Below are positions 45,363-52,846 of a stretch of 64,000 nucleotides of DNA, one piece after another; position 1 is the first letter of the stretch; each line of letters opens with the position of its first letter. The DNA lies in assembly GCF_012275375.1 (NCBI RefSeq), contig NZ_JAAZQJ010000001.1, forward strand, positions 186,001 through 250,000, given 5' to 3'. A program made the position numbers and the translations under genes. Under the pieces are notes generated by a model that had not been told where the DNA came from, made no database searches, and saw only the letters and a list, made by a program, of their open reading frames with translations. The DNA is from Dyella sp. SG609. Lineage in GTDB: Bacteria; Pseudomonadota; Gammaproteobacteria; Xanthomonadales; Rhodanobacteraceae.

Positions 45363-47003
45363 ATGTCCCGACGAGTCCTGTCCCCGCGCCTGGCCTGCTG
45401 CGCCGCGCTGCTGGCCTTTGCCGCTTCCCCGGTCTGGGCGCAGCCGCCGCTGCCCGATAGCGCGCCGGCCGCCTCCGCCAGCGCGGCGCTGCCCGCGCAA
45501 TTGCAGGACTTCACCGCCTACGTCGACAGCGCGCGCAAGCAGTTCGAGGTGCCGGGCATCGCGGTGGCCATCGTCAAGGACGGCAAGGTGGTGCTGGAGC
45601 AGGGCTTCGGCGAGAAAGAGGCCGGCAAGTCCGGCGCGGTGGATGCCCACACGCTGTTCGCCATCGCCTCCAACACCAAGGCCTTTACCGCCGCCTCGCT
45701 GCAGATCCTGGCCGAGCGCGGCAAGCTGAAGATGGACGACCGCGTGATCGACCATCTGCCGTGGTTCCAGATGTCCGACCCGTACGTCACGCGCGAGATG
45801 CGCATCCGCGACCTGCTCGCCCACCGCAGCGGCTTAGGCTTGGGCGCGGGCGACCTGCTGTACTGGCCGCCCACCAGATACAGCACCAGGGAAGTGGTGC
45901 AGCGCCTGCGCGAGGTACCGCTGGCCACCAGCTTCCGCAGCGCCTACGCCTACGACAACATCCTGTTCGCGGTGGCCACGCTGGTGATCGAGGAAACCTC
46001 GGGCCAGAGCTACGCCGACTTCGTGCGCGACAACCTGTTCAAGCCGGTAGGCATGGACGAGTCACTGGTCGACATGACCTATCTGAAGCCCGGCATGGAC
46101 GTGGCCATGGGCCACGCCAAGTTCGATTTCAAGGACCTGAAGCCGGTGCCGCCGATGGCCTGGGTCAACAACCCCGGCGCCGGCGGCATCTATGCCAGCG
46201 TGCACGACCTGGCCAAGTGGATGAACCTGCAGCTGGCCGGCGGCGCGCTGCCGAACGGCAAGCGCCTGTTCAAGGAAGAAAGCCAGAAGCAGATGTGGTC
46301 GATGCTCACGCCGATGCGCATCGGCGAACCGCCGGTGCCGGAACTGGCCGCGGTGAAGCCGAACTTCGCCGGCTACGGCGAGGGCTGGTTCCTGACCGAC
46401 TACCGCGGGCAGCGCCTGGTGTGGCACACCGGCGGCTGGCCGGGTATGGTCTCGCGCCTGACCCTGGTGCCGGAGCTGAAGCTCGGCGTGGTGGTGCTGA
46501 CCAACCAGGAATCCGGCGCCGCGTTCAACGCGGTCACCTATCGCGTGCTCGATGCGTACCTGGGCCGCGACAAGACCGATTGGGTCGCCGCGTATGCCGC
46601 CGCGGTGAAGAAGTCCGAAGACAAGGCCGACGACAGCTGGAAGAAGCACGAGGCCGCGCGCGACAGGAACGGCAAGCCCTCGCTGGCCGTCGCCAGGTAT
46701 GCCGGCACCTATCGCGACCGCTGGTACGGCGACGTCGTGGTCGCGCAGCAAGGCGGCAAGCTGCGCCTGACCTTCAGCAAGACGCCGCAGCTGGTGGGCA
46801 CCATGACGCCGTGGCAGCACGACACCTTCGTGGTGCGCTGGGACGACCGCTCGCTCAATGCCGACGCCTTCGTCAGCTTCACCCTCGATGCCGACGGCGC
46901 GATCCGCGAGGCGCGCATGGAGCCGATCTCGCCGCTCACCGATTTCAGCTTCGACTTCCAGGACCTGCGCCTGGCGCCGGTGAAGAACGCCAAAGACGAT
47001 TGA
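45363..47003 (+). CDS. Exported serine hydrolase with C-terminal DUF3471-like domain
   Basis: 546 residues; signal peptide ends at VWA (residue 26). The beta-lactamase-fold domain (about 50-400) has Ser103-x-x-Lys106 (IASNTKAF), Tyr197-Asp-Asn199 (AYAYDN) and HTGG near residue 355, the complete set of class C/esterase motifs. The C-terminal 110 residues (YAGTYRDRWYGDVVVAQQ...) form a DUF3471-like lipocalin-type domain. Relatives include D-aminopeptidases and esterases. A GC-rich hairpin lies behind the stop. Confidence 0.9.
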   Translation: MSRRVLSPRLACCAALLAFAASPVWAQPPLPDSAPAASASAALPAQLQDFTAYVDSARKQFEVPGIAVAIVKDGKVVLEQGFGEKEAGKSGAVDAHTLFAIASNTKAFTAASLQILAERGKLKMDDRVIDHLPWFQMSDPYVTREMRIRDLLAHRSGLGLGAGDLLYWPPTRYSTREVVQRLREVPLATSFRSAYAYDNILFAVATLVIEETSGQSYADFVRDNLFKPVGMDESLVDMTYLKPGMDVAMGHAKFDFKDLKPVPPMAWVNNPGAGGIYASVHDLAKWMNLQLAGGALPNGKRLFKEESQKQMWSMLTPMRIGEPPVPELAAVKPNFAGYGEGWFLTDYRGQRLVWHTGGWPGMVSRLTLVPELKLGVVVLTNQESGAAFNAVTYRVLDAYLGRDKTDWVAAYAAAVKKSEDKADDSWKKHEAARDRNGKPSLAVARYAGTYRDRWYGDVVVAQQGGKLRLTFSKTPQLVGTMTPWQHDTFVVRWDDRSLNADAFVSFTLDADGAIREARMEPISPLTDFSFDFQDLRLAPVKNAKDD

Positions 47004-47010
47004 ACCCCGG

Positions 47011-47040
47011 CGGCGGCGCAGGGGGCTGCGCCGCCGTCTT
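47011..47040 (+). terminator. Hairpin behind the serine hydrolase gene
   Basis: CGGCGGCGCAG and CTGCGCCGCCG form an 11-base perfect stem with loop GGGG, followed by TCTT only. Probably an attenuating terminator between the hydrolase and the esterase genes. Confidence 0.5.
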
Positions 47041-47067
47041 CCCCATCCGGTTTTCAGGGAGAACGCC

Positions 47068-48687
47068 ATGCTGCTTCGCCGTCCCGTCACCGCCGCGCTG
47101 CTGGGCCTTGCGCTCATCGGCAGCGCGCAGGCCCGCAACGATGCGCCGGTTGCGCATCACTATGTCCAGGTGCAGCTCGGCGGCGCGCAGACCGTGCCGG
47201 TCGGCGGGCGCCTGCTGCTGTTCGTCACCAGCGCCGCGGCGGCCAAGGCCGAGGCGAAGGACGGCAAGGTGGAGGAAGTCGACGTCAATCCGCTGCATCC
47301 GGACCAGACCCTGGTGGCCGCGCGCGAAGTGGCGCGGCTGGCGCCCGGCGACACGGTCAGCCTGGATGCCGACGACATCGCCTTTCCCGGCCCGCTGGCC
47401 AAGCTGCCGGCCGGCGACTACCTGGTGCAGGCGGTGCTCGATGCCAACCACAACTACAACTACAGCGGGCGCGGCGCGGGCGACGTGGTCAGCGAGGTGA
47501 CGCCGGTGCATCTGCCGGCGGCGTCGCTGCCGGTGCTGCAGTTGAGCAGGACGCTGCCGGCGCGCGAAGCGTGGACCTTGCCGCCGTCCGCCCCGAAAGA
47601 CATGCGCGATGCGATGGCTGCCGCGCGCGAGCATGCGCAGCCGATCGATTTCGTCAGCCCCGCGCTGTCGGCGTTCTGGGGCCGGCCCATCCATATGCGC
47701 GGCTGGGTGCTGCTGCCGCCGGACTACCAGGCGAAGAAGGCCGAGCGCTATCCGGTGGTGTACTACACGCACGGCTTCGGCGGCGGCGGCGACCGCCTGT
47801 ACGGCCCGATCGCCAACAGCTACGCGGCGACCGCCAAGGGCGAGATGCCGCCGATGATCTGGGTGTTCCTGGACGAGTCCAGCCCCACCGGCACGCACGA
47901 ATTCGCCGACTCGGTGAACAACGGCCCCTGGGGCAAGGCGCTCACCGAGGAGCTGATCCCGTCGCTGGAAAAGCAGTACCGCATGGACGGCAAGGCGCGG
48001 GGCCGCTTCCTCAACGGGCATTCCTCCGGCGGCTGGGCCACGCTGTGGCTACAGACGCGTTATCCGAAGGTGTTCGGCGGCACCTGGTCGACCTCGCCCG
48101 ATCCCAGCGACTTCCACGATTTCACCGGCGTGGACCTGTACCTGTCCGATGCCAATGCCTTCCGCAAGCCGGACGGTTCGGCCAACCCGCTGATCCGCGA
48201 CAAGGGCAAGGTGCTGGCCACCTTCGAGCAGTACGCCAGGCTGGAGCGCGTGCTCGGCGAATACGGCGGCCAGCTCGCCTCGTTCGACTGGGTGTTCTCG
48301 CCGCGCGGCGCGGACGGGCGTCCGCAGCCGATGTTCGATCGCGATACCGGCGCGGTCGATCCGGCGGTGGCGGCGTACTGGATCGAGCATTACGACATCG
48401 CGCACCGCCTGCAGAAGGAATGGCCGGCGTTGAAGCCGGACCTGGACGGCAAGATCCACCTGATCGTGGGCACCGCCGATACGTTCTACCTGGACGGCGC
48501 GGCGCATCGCCTGAAGGCCGTGCTCGACGGACTGCATGCGAAGGCCGAGGTGCGCTTCATTCCGGACCGCACGCATTTCGACCTGTACGTGCAGGGCGAC
48601 GACCGCTGGGCCTTGCTCAAGCAGATCACCTGGGAGATGTACGGCATCGCGCGTCCGGGTTCGACGTTGAAGCCGCCCGCGAAATAA
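47068..48687 (+). CDS. Exported esterase (enterochelin esterase/esterase D-like)
   Basis: 539 residues; signal peptide ends at AQA. An N-terminal beta domain of about 170 residues precedes an alpha/beta hydrolase domain with YYTHGFGGGGDR (oxyanion region) and the nucleophile Ser319 in NGHSSGGW; the Asp in VGTADTFYLDGA and His in DRTHFDLYV complete the triad. The two-domain form is like Fes-type and PHB-depolymerase-like esterases. Substrate unknown. Followed by a family 1 repeat and a strong terminator. Confidence 0.9.
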   Translation: MLLRRPVTAALLGLALIGSAQARNDAPVAHHYVQVQLGGAQTVPVGGRLLLFVTSAAAAKAEAKDGKVEEVDVNPLHPDQTLVAAREVARLAPGDTVSLDADDIAFPGPLAKLPAGDYLVQAVLDANHNYNYSGRGAGDVVSEVTPVHLPAASLPVLQLSRTLPAREAWTLPPSAPKDMRDAMAAAREHAQPIDFVSPALSAFWGRPIHMRGWVLLPPDYQAKKAERYPVVYYTHGFGGGGDRLYGPIANSYAATAKGEMPPMIWVFLDESSPTGTHEFADSVNNGPWGKALTEELIPSLEKQYRMDGKARGRFLNGHSSGGWATLWLQTRYPKVFGGTWSTSPDPSDFHDFTGVDLYLSDANAFRKPDGSANPLIRDKGKVLATFEQYARLERVLGEYGGQLASFDWVFSPRGADGRPQPMFDRDTGAVDPAVAAYWIEHYDIAHRLQKEWPALKPDLDGKIHLIVGTADTFYLDGAAHRLKAVLDGLHAKAEVRFIPDRTHFDLYVQGDDRWALLKQITWEMYGIARPGSTLKPPAK

Positions 48688-48697
48688 GGTGTGCGGT

Positions 48698-48789
48698 GTA
48701 GGTTGGGGTGAGCCTTCGGCGAACCCCAACGATGCGATGCGTCTGGATCGGGCCATGTTGGGGTTCGCCTCCGGCTCACCCCAACCTAC
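48698..48789. repeat. Family 1 repeat pair (REP/BIME-like)
   Basis: Arms 48698-48730 and 48757-48789, 33 bases each, are near-perfect reverse complements (they differ only in the CTTCGG/CTCCGG centre), 26 bases apart, 10 bases behind the esterase stop. Confidence 0.88.
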
Positions 48790-48858
48790 GCCAGCCGGTT
48801 TGCGACGGGCGGATGAAAGCCCTGCGCAAGAGCTTGCGAAACAGCACGATGAATGATG

Positions 48859-48897
48859 AACGCGCCATGCCCCCACGCATGGCGCGTTGTTTTTTTT
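48859..48897 (+). terminator. Strong Rho-independent terminator
   Basis: AACGCGCCATGC and its exact complement form a 12-base stem with a 6-base loop, followed by G and eight T. It ends the esterase transcript, or a small RNA. Confidence 0.9.
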
Positions 48898-49012
48898 GAT
48901 GCATAGTCGCGCCGCGTGCGCCGGTCGGCGCATGTGTTTCGCGGCGGCATGGGGGCAAGGGCGGCACCCGCGGCGAAGCAACGGAAGGTCAATCGCGCTG
49001 GAGGGAGTACAG

Positions 49013-49531
49013 ATGAAATCGTTCGTTTCGATCGCAGTGATGGCGGCCTGCCTGTTGGCCGGTCCGGCCGTGTTCGCGCAGCAGGCGTCGGCGCCGGCCG
49101 GTTCCACCGGCCAGTGCAAGGACGGCAGCTACACCGATCACGCCACCAAGAAGGGGGCCTGTTCCGGCCACAAGGGCGTGAAGGAGTGGTACGCCGCGGC
49201 CGCCGCGGCTGCGGCTGCCGCACCGGCGGCTGCGCCTGCTGCCGCGGCTCCCGCCGCACCCGCGCCGACGCCGCAGGCTGCTCCCGCCGCAGCGTCGGCA
49301 CCCGCCGCCGCGGCCGCGCCGAAGAAGCCGATGCCGATGCCGCCGTCGCCCAACTCGCAGCCGGCGCCGGGCGGTGGCCCGGGCATGGTGTGGGTGAATG
49401 CGAGCAGCAAGGTCTATCACTGTCCGAGCGACAAGTGGTACGGCAAGACCAAGCAGGGCTCGTACATGAGCGAAGCCGATGCGAAGGCCAAGGGCTATCA
49501 CGGCGATCATGGCAAGGCTTGCACGCCGTAA
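49013..49531 (+). CDS. Exported Ala/Pro-rich protein with DUF3761-like domain
   Basis: 172 residues; signal peptide ends at VFA (residue 22). The mature protein starts with GQCKDGSYTDHATKKGACSGHKGVKEWY, a DUF3761-type segment, continues with a linker of about 70 Ala and Pro residues, and ends in a domain with VYHCPSDKWYGKTKQG and HGKACTP. The Cys pairs probably form disulfides. Function unknown; a structural or surface role is possible. GGAGGG precedes ATG 49013 and a strong terminator follows. Confidence 0.83.
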   Translation: MKSFVSIAVMAACLLAGPAVFAQQASAPAGSTGQCKDGSYTDHATKKGACSGHKGVKEWYAAAAAAAAAAPAAAPAAAAPAAPAPTPQAAPAAASAPAAAAAPKKPMPMPPSPNSQPAPGGGPGMVWVNASSKVYHCPSDKWYGKTKQGSYMSEADAKAKGYHGDHGKACTP

Positions 49532-49559
49532 CCGCGTAGCGTCGCGGCGTTGAAAACAG

Positions 49560-49590
49560 AAAGGGCTGGCGTTTCCGCCAGCCCTTTTTT
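49560..49590 (+). terminator. Rho-independent terminator
   Basis: AAAGGGCTGGC and its exact complement form an 11-base stem with loop GTTTCC and a T-run. It closes the DUF3761 gene. Confidence 0.9.
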
Positions 49591-49620
49591 GTTTGGTACA
49601 TGCCGCGCGCTATCCAGGCC

Positions 49621-49755
49621 GTCATCCCGGCGCAGGCCGGGATCCAGTGGCGACACCGCCCGGTGATGACGCGGCGCCACCAAGCCAGCATTGGGACGTA
49701 AGCACGACAGCGTGCAAGGTGGTCGTTACTGGATCCCGGCCTGCGCCGGGATGAC
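49621..49755. repeat. Family 2 palindromic repeat pair
   Basis: Arms 49621-49648 and 49728-49755, 28 bases each, are exact reverse complements, 79 bases apart. The inner core is CCCGGCGCAGGCCGGG, as in the copy at 25483-25615 with A/T pairs changed to G/C. Confidence 0.85.
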
Positions 49756-49791
49756 GCACCAGGGCAGGCCGTTTCGTTTTTTGTGTTGCGC

Positions 49792-49827
49792 GACGTTGGG
49801 GTTCGCTGTGCTCACCCCAACCTGCGT
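49792..49827. repeat. Family 1 repeat, single hairpin
   Basis: GTTGGGGT and ACCCCAAC form an 8-base hairpin with the family 1 core between them. It abuts the stop codon of the CocE/NonD gene at 49827. Confidence 0.75.
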
Positions 49828-51746
49828 CACTTCACGACTGGCAGGCTGATCGCGCTCAGCGTCCCCGGCGCGTGCCACACGCGCTGCGTCGCCTTGCGGT
49901 AATCGCCCGGCCTGGCGTCGAAGATGTTCGGCACGAAGGTCTGCGGATTGCGGTCGTACAGCGGGAACAGCGTGGACTGCACCTGCACCATGATGCGGTG
50001 TCCGGGCTGGAACACGTGGTTCACCGTCGGCAGGCCGAAGCTGTACAGCAGCGGCTGGTCCGCGGCGATCGCCTGCGGATGCTCGAAGCTGGTGCGGTAG
50101 CGGCCGCGGAAGATATCCAGCGAGATCGGCAGCTCGTAGCCGCCCATGTCGGGGTCGGAGGCCACCGTGTCCGGATACACGTCGATCAGCTTCACCGCCC
50201 AGTCGCTGTCGGTGCCGCTGGTCGACGCATACAGGTTCACCTGCGGCGCGCCGCCGACGTGCAGCGGCGCCGTCAGCGGTTCGCTGACGTAGGTGAGCAC
50301 GTCCGGACGGCCGTCGACGAAACGCTGGTCGGTGACCAGCCAGCGCGTCCACGCATCGTGGTCGGCGAAGTGCACCGGGCGCGGCAGGTACGGCACCGGC
50401 TTGGCCGGATCGGAGATGTATTCGTCGTACTTCGACGCGCTGTCGGCCGGCGCCTCGAACGAGAGCTTGCCGCCGGCTTCCAGGTACAGCGCCTTGGGCT
50501 TGCTGGCGCAGCCGCTGTCGCAGCTGAGCGGCCAGGTCTTGAAGCGGTCCCAGCGGTTCTCGCCGGTGTTGTAGATCAGCACCGGCGGCGTGTTCGCCTT
50601 CGGCGCGCCGTCCACCAGGTACTGGTCGAAGAACGGCTTGAGCACGTCGCGGCGGAACTGCAGGGCGGTGTCGCCGTCCCACTTCAGCGGGCCCAGCGAG
50701 GTGCCGTCGTAGTTCACCTGGCTATGGCGCCACGGGCCCATCACCAGGAAGTTCTTGTCGTTGCCCTTGTCCTTCGGTTCCGTCGCCTCGTAGCTGTGGA
50801 TGGCGCCCCACATGTCTTCCTGGTCCCACAGGCCCTGCAGCCACATGGTCGGCACCTTCAGCGGCTGCTGCGCCATGATCTTGTCCAGCGCCTGGCCCTG
50901 CCAGAACGCGTCGTAGGCGGGGTGTTCGTCCAGCTTCTTCCAGAACGGCAGCTGCTCGAAGCCGTTGGCGCGCGCGTAGTCGCCGGCGGAGCCGGCTTCG
51001 AGGAAATTGCTGTAGTCGTCGTAGCCGTCGCGCGGCGCGGACGAGCCCTTGCCCTTCTGCGCGGTCTGGCCGCGGATGTAGTCGAAGTTGGTCTGGCGGT
51101 AGGCGCCGTAGTGGAACCAGTCGTCGCCCATCCAGCCGTCGACCATCGGGCTTTCCGGCGCGGCCACCTTCAGCGCCGGATGCGGGTTGATCAGCGCCAT
51201 CACCACGGTGAAGCCTTCGTACGACGAACCGAGCATGCCGACCTTGCCGTTGGATTCGGGCAGGTTCTTCACCAGCCAGTCGATGGTGTCGTAGGCGTCG
51301 GTGGAGTGGTCGACTTCGCTGGAGTTGAGCGGGCCGCGCAGCGGGCGCGTCATCACGTAATCGCCTTCGGAGCCGTACTTGCCGCGCACGTCCTGGAAGA
51401 CGCGGATATAGCCGCCGCGCACGAACACTTCGTCGCCCTGCGGCAGCTCGGCCAGCATGCTCGACGACTCCAGCCGCGCGGCGCGGCCGCTGGCGTTGTA
51501 TGGCGTGCGGGTGAGCAGGATCGGCGCGTGCCTGGCGCCCTTGGGGATCACGATCACGGTGTGCAGCTTTACGCCGTCGCGCATCGGGATCATCACCTCG
51601 CGCTTGACGTAGTCGAAGCCCGTGGTGGGCGATTCGAACTTGGCCGGGATGTCCGGCGTGAGCGGCGCGGTCTGCGCCTGGGCAAGGCCGGCGCCGAGGA
51701 CGGCGGCGAGCGCGGCGGTAAGAAGGAGCGGGCGGCTGATCGACAT
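49827..51746 (-). CDS. Exported CocE/NonD family hydrolase (X-Pro dipeptidyl-peptidase-like)
   Basis: 639 residues; signal peptide ends at AQA (residue 24). The alpha/beta hydrolase part starts with VMIPMRDGVKLHTVIVIP and the nucleophile is Ser175 in LGSSYEGFT; NPHPALKVAAPESPMVDGW, LQGLWDQEDMW and MGPWRHSQ hold the remaining conserved and triad residues. The C-terminal jelly-roll domain (from about 430) is typical of the family, which includes cocaine esterase, alpha-amino acid ester hydrolases and glutaryl acylases. GGAGG lies five bases before ATG 51746. Divergent from an AraC/GyrI regulator gene. Confidence 0.93.
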   Translation of the reverse strand: MSISRPLLLTAALAAVLGAGLAQAQTAPLTPDIPAKFESPTTGFDYVKREVMIPMRDGVKLHTVIVIPKGARHAPILLTRTPYNASGRAARLESSSMLAELPQGDEVFVRGGYIRVFQDVRGKYGSEGDYVMTRPLRGPLNSSEVDHSTDAYDTIDWLVKNLPESNGKVGMLGSSYEGFTVVMALINPHPALKVAAPESPMVDGWMGDDWFHYGAYRQTNFDYIRGQTAQKGKGSSAPRDGYDDYSNFLEAGSAGDYARANGFEQLPFWKKLDEHPAYDAFWQGQALDKIMAQQPLKVPTMWLQGLWDQEDMWGAIHSYEATEPKDKGNDKNFLVMGPWRHSQVNYDGTSLGPLKWDGDTALQFRRDVLKPFFDQYLVDGAPKANTPPVLIYNTGENRWDRFKTWPLSCDSGCASKPKALYLEAGGKLSFEAPADSASKYDEYISDPAKPVPYLPRPVHFADHDAWTRWLVTDQRFVDGRPDVLTYVSEPLTAPLHVGGAPQVNLYASTSGTDSDWAVKLIDVYPDTVASDPDMGGYELPISLDIFRGRYRTSFEHPQAIAADQPLLYSFGLPTVNHVFQPGHRIMVQVQSTLFPLYDRNPQTFVPNIFDARPGDYRKATQRVWHAPGTLSAISLPVVK

Positions 51747-51966
51747 GAAACCTCCAGGCAGGGCCGCAAGGCGGTCCATCGCGGGCGGCGTGAAGGGGAT
51801 GGGAGAATGAACGCCGACTTTACGGTCATCGCCGGATGGTGCCCACCATGACTTCTTGCCTATGGCTTGCGCTGCTTCCGGGACGGGTGCCGTATGCGCA
51901 GGATCGGAACCGCGGCGGCGGAGTAGTGCGCCGATCCTGGGCGGCGCCACCTCACGGAGAGCCAGC

Positions 51967-52842
51967 ATGAAAGACCAGACCCGCCACCGCTACGTGCAAG
52001 GCATCGAGCGCGCGGTTGCGCTGCTGCAGCGCGCCGTCGACAGCAGCGCCGAACTGCCCGACCCGGGCCAGCTGGCCGAAGCGGCGCATCTGTCGGCCTT
52101 CCATTTCCACCGCATCTACCGCGCGCTTACCGGCGAAACGCCCGGCGGCACGGTGCTGCGGCTGCGCCTTCTACGCGCGCTGAAGCTGCTGGCCGATCCC
52201 GCGCAACCGGTGACCGATGCCGCGCTGGCGGTGGGCTATGAAACGCCGCAGGCGTTCGCGCGCGCGTTCCGCCAGGCCTATGGCGCCTCGCCCAGCGAAC
52301 TGCGCGCGCAGCCGGAGCGCGTGGCGCAGGCGATCGAGCAATCCAGCCGCGCGCCGACGCCTGCGCACGAAGCGGCGGAGCTGCGCGTGGAAGTGGTTTC
52401 GATGGAGCCGTTCCGGGTGATTGCGGTGCGCCATCGCGGGCCGTTCGACGGCCTGGACAAGGTCTATCTGCGGCTGTTCGAGTGGGCGGCCACGCAGGGC
52501 CTGGTGGAGCACGTCAGCGGCGTCTACGGCGTGCTGCACGGCGATCATCGCGACGCGCCGCCGGAAGGCGTCGATTTCGACTGCGCGGTGGCGTTCGATC
52601 GCCCGGCGGAACCGGGCGCGGGCCTGATCGCCGAACAACTCGGCGGCGGCCAGTGGGCGCGCTATCGCCACGTCGGCAGCTTCGACCTGCTCGACGACGC
52701 CACCGACGCGCTGCTCGCGCACTGGCTGCCCGGCAGCGGCCGCGAGCTGCGCGACCTGCCGTTCTTCCATCACTACCTGGACGACCCCGAGCAGACACCG
52801 GAAGCGTTGCTGCGCACCGACATCTACCTGCCGGTGGCATAG
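51967..52842 (+). CDS. AraC family regulator with GyrI-like effector domain
   Basis: A 291-residue regulator. Two helix-turn-helix motifs (LAEAAHLSAFHFHRIYRALTGETP and LAVGYETPQAFARAFRQAYGASP) are at the N-terminus, and a GyrI-like/SOUL-type small-molecule binding domain (about 140-290) follows, as in Rob, MarA-like BmrR partners. Such proteins sense xenobiotics. It is divergent from the CocE/NonD hydrolase gene, and ends 4 bases from the convergent channel gene. Confidence 0.9.
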   Translation: MKDQTRHRYVQGIERAVALLQRAVDSSAELPDPGQLAEAAHLSAFHFHRIYRALTGETPGGTVLRLRLLRALKLLADPAQPVTDAALAVGYETPQAFARAFRQAYGASPSELRAQPERVAQAIEQSSRAPTPAHEAAELRVEVVSMEPFRVIAVRHRGPFDGLDKVYLRLFEWAATQGLVEHVSGVYGVLHGDHRDAPPEGVDFDCAVAFDRPAEPGAGLIAEQLGGGQWARYRHVGSFDLLDDATDALLAHWLPGSGRELRDLPFFHHYLDDPEQTPEALLRTDIYLPVA

Positions 52843-52846
52843 GGCG

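Larger units (their letters stand above)
48688..49012. other. Gene-free stretch with repeat and terminator
   Basis: These 325 bases between the esterase and DUF3761 genes hold a family 1 repeat pair (48698-48789), a strong terminator (48859-48897) and then the promoter region of the next gene. No coding frame is supported. The interval 48790-48897 could carry a small RNA ending at the terminator, but no promoter for one is seen. Confidence 0.5.
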
